This document shows, piece by piece, positions 36,301 to 51,300 of a stretch of DNA of 64,000 bases; positions within the stretch are counted from its first letter, which is position 1, and every line of letters begins with the position of its first letter. The notes beneath the pieces were generated by a model. It searched no databases. It was not told the origin of the DNA and worked only from the letters and a program-made list of their open reading frames with translations. Location of the stretch: the NCBI RefSeq assembly GCF_964204645.1, contig NC_134027.1:14870485-14934484 (forward strand), read 5' to 3'. The position numbers were made by a program, and so were the translations under genes. Origin of the DNA: Tubulanus polymorphus. Its lineage: Eukaryota > Nemertea > Palaeonemertea > Tubulaniformes > Tubulanidae.

Positions 36301-39300
36301 TGCTAAATATGGACTGTAACTTATCAGAAGATGCATGTATATATGTGTAGTTTTTCATATTAATATTCTAATGCCACTACTAGGCCGTCACAATAAGGGG
36401 TATTTCTCGAGTTATTGTGTTTCAAAAATATCAGTTCAAATTCGTCGCATTAATTCATTAACTCTATGGTTAACATTGAACTGAATGTCCAGCGCCGTTT
36501 AGCAATAAAAACCTTTTATATATTGAGAACATGAGCACGAATCTATAGCTTGGATTTCCGCTCACACGTGTTTTGACATGCATGAACAAAAGTATCTGCT
36601 CATACTTCCAACCATGAGCAGGACTAATGTGTACATGAGCAACTTACAAAAACGTAAAAGAGTGCATGCACAACTTCAAGAGCAACTTACAGATTTAGGG
36701 CTATTATATACCTGCAATACCCGAATACGCATTGAGAAGCAATATGCAACAATAAGTAAAACAGACGCTGAATGCTTTTATGGTTCACCCGATTATCAAT
36801 TGCCCCGAGACCATCATCATCCCGCTAGTTTTTACATGACTTTTGGACTATTTGGAGAAATGCTATTTTTGGTACTGAAATCTTCCATGGATCGGCAGGG
36901 AATTTCCCCCCTCTAGGGAATAAGTTGGACAAATTTTTCTTTTCTTTTACAGGTTCGACGCTGGGCTGAACTTACACAATTGGTTTCGCCTGCGATTCCC
37001 ACTCTTCTTTTGTCTGCCGCTCTTGTTGCCAAATGTTGGTAATTTCAGCATATCTCAGCTGTTCCAATTTCTTCTTAAACTGATCAAATGTACCTGGATT
37101 AGTCTCCAATGCTCTAGTTATTTGTTCTCGAACAACTGCCAATACCTAGTTAAAACAGAATATAAAGTTTCCATTTAATATTGAATTTGTTTCATGTGAC
37201 CTTGAAACTTTGCTCAGATGCTTAGCACTCCACCAACTACATATCTGCAACACATTTTCGTTACCAAATCTGTTTCATTTAGAAGTTTATCTGACATCTT
37301 TTTCATATATTAAGCATCCAAGAAAACAAATATGCCCATCAGTCGGCCATCCAAGTAGGATCCAATTACAAAATAAAACGCACATGCACAACTACTACAA
37401 CGCACACAACATGCTTCCAAACAAACATATGTGTAAAGAAGATAGAACCAGTAGTTTAGGAGAAAATCTCCAGACTAGATTGTGTATTCCGATGAGGGAC
37501 AACCTGTTTACCACCCTACACTTCATTGCAGGGGGTATAATGAATGTTTAGACCATCTTTGCATGTATATATTGCATTTCAAATTCCAATGAAAGTACTC
37601 TATTAATTTTGGACATTTTTTGGACATTTTTAAGTGGTGGTCATCTCACCAGCCCCAATCCTCCCACCAAGTTTCATGAAAATTCATCAAGAATCATAGG
37701 CTGTGTCATGCTGACAAAAATTAAAGATGGCTACCCTCGCGGTCCTATTTGATGGCCAATAACCTCCATTTTCAATATGGGCTGAAATTACCAACCCAAA
37801 TCCTTACACGCAGTTCGATGGATATCCATTAAGATTTCTAGGCTGTATTGTCCTAAAAAGAAAATTCAAGATGGCGGCCCTATTGGCCATATCTAATGGT
37901 AAATGACCTCCACTTTCAATAGGGGCACACATCTCATCTACCCAAATCCACCCACTTTCATGAAAATCCATCAGAACTTTAGGCTGTATCACGCTGACAA
38001 GAACTTCAAATGTGCAGGCAGCCATATTTGATTTTCAACAGGGGTGGACATCTCACCTGCCCCAATCCTCAGACTGTAAATGTATATGGGGAGACATAAT
38101 GACCAGTGAGTATCAATAGCATATTACCAGGGCTATAGCTTACTAGCATTGTCCCATAGAAAGGCGAGCTAAGTACCTATTGATTGACAGGATTGTGCTG
38201 ACTAACGAGAGAGTCGGATATTTGCTTGTAGCAGAGCTGCCAACATGGACATTTCAGTGAGAGGAACTAAAATTCCAATTCATGTACCAAGGAGGGCTCT
38301 ACCGATAATTGCAGCCATGGAATCATATTAAATGATCACATATATTCCACACATAAATGAGGGCCCGAATCCTTAAAGTGTCAGGTTAACCAACAGAGCA
38401 AATGAGGAAATCCAGTCTCAATTGACTTCACCACTGGTTGCCCCATGCCCTCAATGCCCACTGCCATGTAAAACTGATTATTGACATTCATTTGGAACTT
38501 CAAACTTTTTAATCATTAAAATATGACATTGGACAACAAATAAAAAGTAAATCTAATCAGAAAATCAAAATGTATACATTACCCTCGGAAAATCTTCAGC
38601 AGTTGCCCGCATTTCCTTCCATGTTTTGTTTAAGGTCAAAATACAAGTGCAAAAGAATTCACCAAATGGATGGTCATGGTTGAAGAAGAGTAATGATTGA
38701 ACTTGACCCTCTTCATGAGCTATATGAAATGAAAACATATCAGAATATCAATCAATGAAACAATGACATACAAGCTACCTATCGGCTGATATAGCTCGGC
38801 TGCCTTTTGTTTACTTCATTATTCTTCATTCATCTAATTGCCACATTGCTTAAGGTACCTCGATGGATAAAAATATGGTTTCTAGGCAGTAGACAGAGAT
38901 GAGAACGCCTACCTTTAAAATCTGCGTTTTTTTTTCTCGAGTTACGCACGCGAAAAAGCTGACGGCGTAGCTGTCAGCAATCGCGAGCGCCTAAGGCGCG
39001 AAGCTATTTCGGGGGCTTTCGGGGGTCCCCCCCAAGAAAATCTTACAAATTAAAAGCCTTTTGCCAAGTACTTAGAGCAATCTTGATCCCATGAACAAAT
39101 ATTATATTTTGGAAGGTAATGGCTAGTTCCAATGTGGTACATCCTCATTCGATGACATTCAGCATCTCATGCATTACGGGTCGAGCCCTGAATTATTGCA
39201 GTTAAAATGCGCCGATGAATGCTCACTTAAAATCATTACCCAGTAGTATATAATATCTGAAGGCGTTCGCCACAGACGCGTGGCAACAGTAAGTAGTCCT

Positions 39301-42300
39301 ATTATAGGCCTACTTACATTACTATACATTACTACTGTTGCTGCGGGCACATGTCTGCAACCGATCGATAAAGTAAATACACACTCATCGTAGTACAAAT
39401 GTAGATACAAAATCAGTGTTGCAATGAATATGCAATGAAATGCGATACTTTTACGCGACGATAAGTAAAACAGGCACTGAACGCTTTTACAGTACGCCTG
39501 ATTACCGATCAAACTGGACCAATTGAGTGAGATCATCACCACCTTACTTTTACATCATTTTTTGACTATTTGGAAAATTGATATTTTTCAATACCAAAAT
39601 CCGCAGCAAACCGCGGATCCGCGGGAAATTCTCATCCCTGCAGTAGATCAACCCCTGGGGGTCAAATCCCAAAACAAGGGGTCTACATGATTGTAGTCTT
39701 TCACAACGATAGACTATCACTGGCACAAAGTTTTTTTTATCTTATGATCCGATAAAAACTGCAGGAATAGTAGAGATTCATAGAAACATTTAGATTATAT
39801 TTATATGATATCACCAATCAATTGGTAACTGAAAATTGAAAGTCTTGGTAACCTCCTCCAATGTAAGGCCGCAGAAGCTAACATACCGGTAACATAAACA
39901 AGAGATCCACGGATCTTAATATCTCGGGCGCAGAATGTTATCTTTGTAATGTATAGGCGCCACCTGATTGATGCATCTGTAAGGTTTTCCTTGAACACTT
40001 CATGGATGTGTAACATCTGCTAATTTCGGTGAACAACATCATCAAATCTAATCAGCAATCATCGCGGCAATACGGGATATCGACATATTCAAGTTCTTGA
40101 ATTACTTGTTTGATGGCGCTAGTCAGAACGGGAAATTGGAACCTAAATCTGCCTAGTTCATTTACAATAAAAATCTCTCGCTTCAAGTGTTTCGTTAGCG
40201 ATATTTTACTTACTATACAACGGCACGCATAATCCTGACAATGTGTTGAATTCGATAAAACCTCACTTCGAACACTAAAGATTACTAGAAATGTCAAAAA
40301 ACTACCAAAAATAATTTAGCGATGACACTCGAAGCAGATAATGGAAGTAATGACTGGTGCCGGGTGTCATCACTTTGTTGTTGAGTTCAAGACTCTAAGG
40401 TAAATTTATTGCAGGCAACACTGATAAATATGAGATAATATTATGAAATAAAATTGATCTTAGAAGGACTAAACTCGTAGATTCATAATAAAAATATGAA
40501 AAATACCAGGACTCGAACCAACAATCTTAATTGGGCCGTCAAGTGCTGCCACCAGACAACCAGTCTTTACATCATCAGCCGTTGCAAAATGTTTTTTGAT
40601 TATTTTAGGACATTTATAGTGATTTCTAGCCTTTGCAGTGAGGGTTCATCATATCCAACGTAGCGGTAGGATAACATATTTCAAGGATAATGCGTGACGA
40701 AAAAAAGCAAGTAAAATATCGCTCATTGAAAACTTGAAGCGAGAGATCTTCATTGCAAATGAACTAGAGCATGGCGGATTTAGGTTCCAATTTCCGGTTC
40801 TGTCTACCGCCATCGAACGGAGATTCAAGAACTTGAATTTGTCGATATCCTGTATACACGAGGTGTGGGCCTATTCGATTGTGCGCGCATAATCTTCCGC
40901 GAAGTAGCGTATCGATTGAATCTTCGGTTATTTGCATAATGAAATAGATATTGGGAGACGGAAGCGATACTACGGCTATCAAATTAAAAATGAACATATA
41001 AAACTCTCCCATATGGGAAATGAGAAACTAGAACTGAGCAGATTAACAGATGAGAAGATTAAAAGACCGGTTTGTCTGCGTCAATCGAATATGCCCTTAC
41101 ATTGATTGACAGCGGGAGCTCAGCCAACCGCAGGGAGCAGTTATTTTACTTCAATGTAACGTTGAACATCGGCCTTCTAGCCGTTTTATGAAACAAAATG
41201 CTCCTTGAAATTTCTTTAAAAATCGCCACAAATTCGTTGATTTCTCTTAAATAAACGGCGCTTTCGACCAGAAATTCTGATCTTACCTCTGCGTATCGTT
41301 ATTTCTGATTAAAATGATAATCCTGTCTGTAGCGAAAGCAAAATTTGACCGAGATCGAAAATGGGTTTCAAAATTGCGACACAGCGGCCATTAATCATAG
41401 CTCCGCGCTTAATACGAAAATCGAGATTTCGAATAAAAAACTTTTGACGCTGACATACATCGCAAATTAGACAAAATATCTTACGTTTATACAATTAATC
41501 TAAGAATATTTGTTGCGCGTTGTAGTTATTCTTAAAATGCGCAAAAATGTGATTAGAAAGCATCGCGTTATAGCATTTAGTGTGGTACTCATCAGCTGGC
41601 GCCACCATGCGGCGACCGCGGTAATTAGAGGAGCCGTCTTTCAATCTCGGCCCGGTTTTAGATTCCCTATGAACAGGATTATCAATTTAAAATGGAAATA
41701 AGGATATTCAGAAGTAAGTTCAGGGTCCAATCTTTCCAGAAAGTTCTCGTTTGTAATAATCGGTTTAGTATTTCTGGTCGAAAGCACCGTTCGCGGGTCG
41801 ATGGCAGAGTGTGTTGAGTCAATGGGCCTGAAAACCCTTCATTGGTGAAATGCCGACACTTTTCCCAACACTGATAGAAGGCCTGCTTGTCTGCGACCGA
41901 TGCATTTGGCCCTTAGTTTCCTTTAAGGCGACTTGCCAGCTCCCAGTGATATAGAATTGCTCACCGTATGGTAAAAGCTTGAGTAATTTTTTTGCAGTTA
42001 AGTTAGTTTAGCCATTCAAGGTGCGATTGGAAATCTCCTTGAAGAGCTCATGACGGAGGAGATTTTTCTTATTTCACAAGACTTCAACTTTTTTCGATTT
42101 TCGTCGAAAAAGTAATTTTGAACAGACCTGGATTATCATTTCTTCCTTACAGATGAAGGCACTTGACAATGTTGAAAGATTTTGTTTGAGTGGCTAACAC
42201 AAGTTTGTTACACAGCTCCCCAAGGTTTTCATCCACGCTCGATGGTACACTGACAGCTATTATACAAACATCTGTATTTTCGATTAGATCACATTTCGGC

Positions 42301-45300
42301 ATTTGGAGTTTTAGTGTATGAACAGCTTGAGTTAGTTCCTTCACCTTCTCAGAGAGTTCATTTTTTTGACTGCGTAACTCATCCCCTCCGTCTGAGTTTG
42401 CTTGTGATGTACTTTTTGATAGGCTGATATCGCTGTCATGGCGTGTTACCGATAACTTGAGTTCCCCGAGACTGATGACAGTTTTCTCGACCATTTTATT
42501 AAGTTACGTTAGATTTTTCTTGATAGAACTGAGAGAGTCAAGTTTTCTCAAAACAGTCTTTTCGAATGCGCTTGACATCCTCGCTAGTGTGTGTGTATGT
42601 CACTAACTTCTAAGCTAAAAGCGGACTATACAGTTTGGGTATTTCGGTATTTCAGCAAAATCACTAGACCGGAACAGATCTCCACGTATGCCGGTGTACT
42701 AGGGTGTTGTATTACATTTAAATATTGAATGTCAAATATTTGAGAGTAAAGCGTCTCCAATTGTTACAACACTACATGCATCACTTAAATCATATCTCCA
42801 GAAACACCGGATTTTCTTGATTACTATGTTCACAAATTCGATAAATATTGACCGTTACATTTGACTATAATTCGTTATTCCTAACAGAACCTCGAACACC
42901 GCACTAAGCAAGATCCGCCATATTGTCTATGCTGGCTAATGCTCCTTGATAACTGAGTAAACAAAATAGAAATAACAAAGGCAGAAAAAATTATTCATTC
43001 ATATGGGATCCTTTAGATATGATTATAGCCATGGACTAGATCCACGATAAGCAAATCGAATTCGCAATCATTTCTTTATTCAACACATTGAAATCTTTTT
43101 ATGCACGCAGGCATGCATGGATATGCCCTTGGTTTTAAATGAAACACATTGAAATCTTTTTATGCACGCAGGCATGCATGGATGGATATGCCCTTGGTTT
43201 CAAATGACATTTGGATATAACTAATCTACAGTATATACGTCTACTGTTTTTCGGTTATAACGTATAAATAATCTGGTCCCCACTGCTACGTTACATCCAT
43301 GTAGACTGTAACTAGATAGTCTACAGACAAATGAATGATCGACAGAGTGTGAACACAATGGAATCAGAATATTTAACAAGGCAATTCGATACTACATATC
43401 TATGTCCCCCTCGATAGCCAGTAGGGAATGAATGACCCCTGAAGACATTGATCTTTGGTATAGAAAAATGATGAGTGTATGCAGGGATAACCATACTATG
43501 AAATATCATTTTCCTGCTATGAATGGTTATGAATGGTTAGGCAAAAGACGTCTCCTCAGGGGTTATCATACTATGAAATAGCATTGTTCTGTTATCAATG
43601 GTTCTTCTTGAATCGTGTTTACAAGGTTTTATATGAATGATATCTAGTGACCTTGACCTTTTCCCCCAAAATCAATAGGGCACATCCTCTCCCTAGGGGT
43701 AATCATACTACGTAATATCATGGTACTGCTATCGACGGTTCTTCTTGAATCACGTTCACAAGGTTTCACATGAATGACCTGTAGTGACCTTGACCTTTGA
43801 TCCTTGGACCTCAGATTCAATAGGGCACATCCTCTCCCTAGGGGTAATCATACTACGTAATATCATGGTCCTGCTATCGTCTTAAATGACGTTCACAAGG
43901 TTTCGCATGAATGACCTGTAGTGACCTTGACCTTTGGTCCTTGGAACCCAAAATCAGTAGGGCACATCCTCCCCCTAGGGGTAATCATACAGTGTAATAT
44001 CATAGTCCTGCGATCAACGGTTCTTCTTGAATCGCGTTCACAAGCTCACGCGGACGGACGGACGGAGGCGGATACCATGTCCCCCCGCTCACCGCGCGGG
44101 GGACAAAAAGAAAATAATCAAATATCATCATTATTAGAATACGCACGTGGTTCTCCAATTTTCAGGATATCACACAGCATCTTTGTCAGTTGTATACTTG
44201 CTACAGCAAAGGGACAATCATGTTCATCAGTTCTACAGTTCTCTAGTACAACCTGAAATAACGAAATGATGATATTATAGCTATAATAGCTCTTCTCTAT
44301 ATGGATACCTTCTACAATTACTAGTACCGCAACAACATTGCTTCATGTAAACCATACATTGATAAACTTATCAAACCTGACAATTCTCAAACCCACAATT
44401 TCGAAAAATAAACACCACAAGCTTACGGTACAGCTAAAGATTGGGCTTTAAAAAAGGCGGAAAAAATTTGAAATAAAAGTATTAGGCTAAATACTGCTGG
44501 CCAGAGTACATACATTCATGAAACAGATGGCTCCGACGAAATCCAAATCACCAGACCATGTTCATACTTAAATGAACTTGGCAATAAACAGAAGAGCCCC
44601 AAGAGGAGCCCCTATCTATAATCTTCAACACTTGGATGAATTGAAGCGAGCGACCGCAGATCCTAAACACAGATTTCCCGTGCAGTGCTTTTAAATTTAT
44701 ATATATTATTGATCTGTACAGTGGGTCTAGACAACAGCGGTGTTTCGCAATGATGTTGTAAAGAAGATTTCGGAGATCGTAGCATCGGCTTTATGATACT
44801 ACCTTTACAGTCTATTCTTTAGGAATGCTAAGATCTAGCTCTCAATTTTTCCCCAAGACCCTAACCCCTCTCCCATCATTATCTAAACGGATCTACATCA
44901 ATCTCAAGAATGATAAAGGACCATGGGTCCAGTAGGATCAACTGAGTACATTTTAGTTATGAGGGCAAAAATCGATTTGTTCTTGGATTTGCAATAACGA
45001 ACAGCTGATTAAGATGAAATCATGGTGCACTTTGTAGCTAGCATGTTCAACTTCAATGGTACCGGTATACATTGTAATGGGTTTTCCATATGAGTCACAA
45101 GTACGCGGTAGAGAACAGTTCTTGATAATGTCACTGGGAAAGCCCTTCTAGAGGGATTTCCAAGTGATGCCCTTGTGAAGGGCTTTCCCTGTGATGTAAT
45201 GAAGGTTATGCATCGATTAGTAGAATGGGGGAAAAATTCATTGAAATTTTGCACATTTTCTCCCAGCACATCCAAATGGCTTAGAGCTGATGGACGACAC

Positions 45301-48300
45301 TTGCCATATTCAATTCCACCGCTTATTTCCCTCGATATGACAAAATATCTGCAGTTCATATCCAGTAGTAACAATTTGTGCCAGAAAGTTACTCTCAGAA
45401 CCATTGTATAAGGATCAATACAGTTGATCCTAATAAAAATGTACCTCCAATCACGGAAATCACGGTTGCGCAGAAGATTTTCATCCCTGAAAATTAACAA
45501 GAGGTTGGACCTTGAAACTTCGCGATAATCGGAAGTTACAGTTTGGGAAAAGGAATAAGTGCGGCCTTGCAGGCTGGGTCATTGTTTGGTCAGACATATC
45601 AATTACAATTATAACAAATATACATGTCACCACTTCCTGAAATGTAATTTAGAATTCAATACTGTCCTAATTTTTAAAGTAATGTTTGTTTTACAAGGCA
45701 TATTTTCTCAAAGATCTGCATGAGCTGAAACTTTTCGCGAGTAATTCCTTGGGCGGTTTATGTTTGATGCTCTATCCAAACATTCCAATTTCAAACTGCA
45801 CATCCACAGGCACTTGAATATGGGCTTTGATAATGGATAAATATTTGATAATTTACTAGCGATACGTTAATCCTACTTCGATAGATCCGCCATGTTTTAT
45901 AATAAATTTACCCATGATGCAACGCGCGCCCGTCGTTAAGCTATACTATACAGAAAGGCTGGAAACGATCCTATCTCCGTAATGCTTAAATCTACCCGCA
46001 GTTATCGGGACAGCCGAACACTGCCGATGATTGCCGAAGTACGTCCTTAGTGTCAATCAGTAAATAAATGATGGTTTTTTATAGAAGTGCCATCTAGAGA
46101 TTAGCACTAATACCAGATATAGAGATCAATGTGCATTGTGAAATACAATGTACTCTTTGCACCAAGTTTAGTCAAAATAGGATAACGAAAATGTGGTGCT
46201 TGATATCATGAGCTACAATTTGGCAATTATCGGATTGATTGGTGGTAACAATCGATCAAAGCGTCTTCAACATTTCAAAATTCAACCATTCAAAACATCT
46301 GCGAAAGCGCTGATTTGCTGAACTGGACACAAATCGGCCATCTTGATTCCGATATGGCTGTAGAAAAGGTTAAGGGAACAAACATACATAACTAACTATC
46401 AAGACCATAAGCGTATCGAAAACTTTAAGGAGACTAATAAAATTTTCTCTAACAAATAGTGAGCATAGAACAGATTAATAGGATTTTAAAACATGTTCAA
46501 TAAATATGTCCAATCCGACAGTTAATGAACAGGCTCTATCGAGATATATTTGCAATTATATCCATGAAACGACTGAAGACACTTTATGCAACTAAGTTGA
46601 ATAAAGAAAAGGTAAATCAAATGGCAAAGCGGTTTCTTTAAGACCGGAACATGTCGAGTATTGAGGTATATGAGGAAGTCGTTTCTGTCAAGCGAGTGAG
46701 TAACCATGCAAACATGGCCCGAATCTGAGGGCCCGTGGCCACCAATGTTCTGTATGCCAAGGTTGGCTTATGCAGATGATTTATAGCCTCCTCTGATCCA
46801 CCACTCCATTCTAGTCGTTATTGGCATTTTCTTTGATACATTTAAATAATTATAATCGTTGTTTTCAGATTGCTTTCACTTAACATTGTTCAATGCATTT
46901 TAGCCGTTTGAAAACGGAGCTGATTTCACTTTCCCTGATTGAAAATCATCGGAGCAATCCCCTTTTTGACTGATGCAGAAACCAATCTCAAGGTCATCGG
47001 CTAAAATTATGAATTTAGGGATTAGTAATAAACGAATGGTGAATCTTTATCTAGTTCGGTGTCTGTATTTTTGTTGCGAGATTAATTCGACGAATACATT
47101 TAAAAAAATACCAGCACACATAGTCAGAACGCAATAACGCTCACCACATTGATAAGTGTTTATTACTGATCTGAGTAAAGATAGATTTTTAATTAAAAAT
47201 TAAGTGGATAAATAATATGCCCAACAATTACAAGAGGGTTTCCTGTGAAACAACAGAAAATCCAAATAAAAATATTCCTCCCACAAACCAAATCAACTAA
47301 AGATTTCACAGAAATCGATCTTGAGACAATCTTAAATCTTAAAATATAACCCGCAAGTAAAACGGTAGACGACCGCGGGTTCACGTGAACACCTGCTGAT
47401 CTCTGCGGCTAAGCCAATCATAGAGGAGTCTTTGCTCTCTGACAGGCTTTTTAAAACAGAGATATTCTTGCGTTCAGATTTTTGCGAAAAAGCTCATATA
47501 AATTTTAACGAGGTCTTTTTCAAAATTCAGCTTCATAGGGTTTGGAGAATGGATAAATGCTTATAATGAATGATTTGTATGAATATATGCTCAGTTGCAC
47601 AGTCAAAGAGCCTTCGCAATAGAAACCATGTTGCTCCATTTGTCTAGTAATAGGCTCAGCCTACCGCTGGCCTATAAATTGACCTGATTCTCGATATTTT
47701 TGAAAACACACAACAGGTAGATGCCAACAAGTTGTTGAACGAACCGAGGATAGTCTGTTGAGACTTGAATTGTATTAACTTCAACTTTTTTTAAATGTGC
47801 AGTCTGAGGGAAATTCAATGTACCTAACATCCGATCTATCACTACTGTGCATACTGAAGCCACAAGGTTGTTTCAGATAGGAAATGCCTTTACTCCGGTG
47901 GAGTATCGATTTTAAAGCTATTCCGAGGAAAGCGGTGTTTGCCGTAGCATAGATGAATAGAAACCACTGTCTAGTGTGGATAGGGATTGTACGTATCATT
48001 CCACCTGACAAAATCTAAAACAATAAAATATGTACCAATTTAGTTCCTGTCTAATCACTACACAATTAAAATGTATTTGATCAATGAAGCAGAGATTGAG
48101 AACAATTAATCTGACAAAACTAGGGGTCCAGGGACACCATGCCCACTTGGAAAATGGTTTCAAAAGCTCAACACTTAAGCCGGGCGCACACTAGGCGATT
48201 TTTAGTCGCCAGTAGAAAGATTTAAATCGTCGGCGATTTTTATGAAAATCGCCGTCCGTCGTCAGCGACCGCACATTAGACGATTTTTATCACCGAATCG

Positions 48301-51300
48301 CTGGCATCCTCGCTTGCCGGAGCTTGATTCCCGTCCACTGGAGCTCACGCTAACACAAACCATGGCCGCAAACCCTCATTATCTGTAGTATATTACATTG
48401 CCCATTTCTTTGCCGGACAGCGTCCACCAGTCTATATTTCAGTCCACCAATCAGATGCGTGGTAATTATATAGAAAAACCTGCCGGAAAAAATCAATGCA
48501 TCTGTTTGGTTAGATATATAGACTGGAGGGCAATGAGCGTTAACCTGTCCGCCCAAGAAATCTTGGGCTTTTTAACCATTATTATGAAGGGTGTGCGGCC
48601 AGGGTTTTTGTTGACGTGAGCCTCGACGAGTGGAAATCTAACACTGACAATCGAGGATGAATCACAGGTCGTGAAGTGGTGCCACATGATAATAAAATGG
48701 CCGCATTTCATTTTCGGCTGTGGGGGTCGCCATTTTGTGAATGCACATGCCCAGGTAACAGACAACGTTTTCACAACATACCACAACGTTGGCGATATGT
48801 TGTATCGTAGTTGGAGGACAACGTTGTTTATAACACGTTTTCTAAACGTTGTGCTCGGGTTATTATTACTAAAAAGTCGGACATTTTTGTCGAACACTTT
48901 CGGTTCCTTGAAAAATGAATTATACACTCGGAGTTACGAGAACCGGGGTGGTGCCGACTACTGAGTCGGTTATGATTAAATTTCAAAATGTCTTATCTTT
49001 ATTTATTTTTATAGATTTTCATAGATATAATAAATTAAATGACTTTGATCATATATATATAGAGTTGTACAAATATATGGCATTACTGGGGTAGTAAGCG
49101 TGCTAAACACCGGTGTGAAGGTGACCGAGGCCGCGAGCGAGGGCCGTTGCCGTGTCCGGGCCCGTTGCCGTGTCCGGGCCTTGCGCCGTTGCCATAGCCG
49201 AAGCCGGCCGGTTCTCGCGCAGTTGTAGTAGCCGTGTTTTAGTCGATACCCTATTGAGCAGCGCAATTTTCCGTCTGCTGTCTTTTTGATGGTTTTATTT
49301 TAATATTCCTGATTTAGGAAAGTGGATTTAGTCAGCGTTTTAGTTTCAGTAACTTATAAAATAGTTGAAGTGCAGATCCGCACCTGGCTCTCGTGATTGA
49401 CGCCTGCCCTATCGAATTACAAACCAACTCTGACCTCTGTTCCACAACGAGGCGAATTGCCAGCCCAGTGGATTCCTAGTACTAGTAGTCCTAGAATGTA
49501 TCTACAGAGTCGTCGGAAGGAATTTTTCAGTGGCGAGGCTTATTTCTGAAGGGTGGTCTGGGGGCCCTCCGCTAGAAAAATTTTGAAAATTCAATCGCCA
49601 GAGATGCGTTTTGGGGCCATTTCACGGTCTCATTCACAGAAGCAAGAGAAGTCGTGAGCCTACCACCTAGTACAGAGAACGACGAGCTGCTACGCGGTAC
49701 AGCGTGCTTTTGAAAAAATTTTTGTCAAGCAAAAAAGTGGAGCGGCTTTGGCCGCTCCTGCCGCCCCTGTTCCGACGGCCCTGAACATTAGTCTAGCTTG
49801 TAACCCAATGCAGTGATTTATTTTACGAACTGTCTGTGTACGGAACTCTGTAAGTTCAATCGCATCCGTGGGTCTATGTTTACCCGATTTCAAGGTCAGC
49901 GATGACATCATTGCTGGGCACGCGAATTAAATGAGAATAAATAGGGATTCGGACTAGGGTTAAGTGTTGCGTTAGGTTTTATGTTTCATTTTTTAAAGGT
50001 AGCAGTAGGGTTAGGCTTATGTTTGGGATTGTAAAGGTTTGTAGTTCCGTGCCTGTCTTTGCCACATAGTTACAGTGCCATCAAATCGCATTCTGCGGGT
50101 GCCCTGTTCCGATGCCGGAATACGATTCCAGACTCCCGTACAACCGCAGACAGTTTGTTAAATTTATGATCGGCTAATCTCCAATAGAAGGTAGATTTTT
50201 GGCCCTGTTTTTATCTCAAGAATTTCACGACCGAACACAGTATTGGTTTTGGTTATCTTAATACAGACTTTTGTCACAAATACTTACTACTGACACGGTA
50301 ACTAGCCAAATTGTCAGATATCATGGTAAGAATTGATGAGAACATTTTTATTTTTCTTTCTCAAATTGAGTGGATGAGTGACGAAACATCATATCAGCAA
50401 ATATTTTTAACACATCTGCACATAAGATTTACCAATCCATATGGTGCCCAGTTTAAAAAAATTGTGACAATCTCGAAAAAACCAGTGCAGCCATGATTAT
50501 GGCTGCTGTACCCTTATTCTGTGCATTTGAAAAAAAATTCCAAAAGAACCATACTAACTTAAACCACAAATCATTTCATTCCATCATCTAAAAAATCAAA
50601 AATGTTATTCAGGATTTAGGCTATTGAATAAAAAACTGGCCAGTTCACCAACGTATATTAATATACGGACTTAAGTATGAGCATTAGGGCACACAATGTC
50701 TCCATGAGGCAATTGGCTCAAGGAAAGTCTACAGAATCTAGGTTTTCTAACTAGGCATTTCTATTCAGTTTTTTAGGGTTATTAGATTAGTACTTCCCCA
50801 GTGTCATCGAACCCATTGTGAATGCAGAATGTATCCAAATAAAAAGAAACGCTTATCATACCAATGTTCATATATGAGATCCATTTGCACGAGAAGGGTG
50901 GAATCTACACAAACCGTTGACGCACAGACTGATTCTACTTTATTGTTTTATGATGAAGAGCGCGATATGTCTCCTGACGAATCTTTGATTTCTTGTCAAT
51001 CTAGTCCTGATGAAATGGGCCATGATGATGATATAGCACCTCCATTTGTGGATTTAACGGAGCCTTGTAGTAATGATTCTGATTCTAATGGTCTACATAT
51101 AAATGGTAAAACTATTAATATATCTTTGGACTCTATAATATGTGATATGCCAGCAAAAGTATTCGTCAAATGTGTGCGCAGCTTTACAGGTTATTATGGC
51201 TGTGACAGGTGTAACCAAAAAGGCGAATGGAATGGCCGAATGACTTATACTCAAATTGATGATTTGACCTTGCGCACGGATATATCCTTTCGACTGAAAA

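Larger units (their letters stand above)
33536..36701. mobile_element. Non-autonomous 3.17-kb TIR element
   Basis: Inverted ends share CTGTAAGTTGCTC and GCATGCACTCTTTT over about 140 bases (33544-33690 against 36693-36550). Subterminal blocks are rich in TTGCTCAT. It splits a family D repeat that is continuous at 39278-39640. Flanks TATAAAATA and TATTATATA could be an imperfect 9-bp duplication. No coding gene; a family A copy (34862-35650) and a tandem duplication lie inside. Confidence 0.72.

Noticed and set aside
48350-48964. Overlapping frames of 70-144 codons on both strands
   Set aside because: They run across the foldback repeat P and the AACGTT blocks and are by-products of the palindromes.
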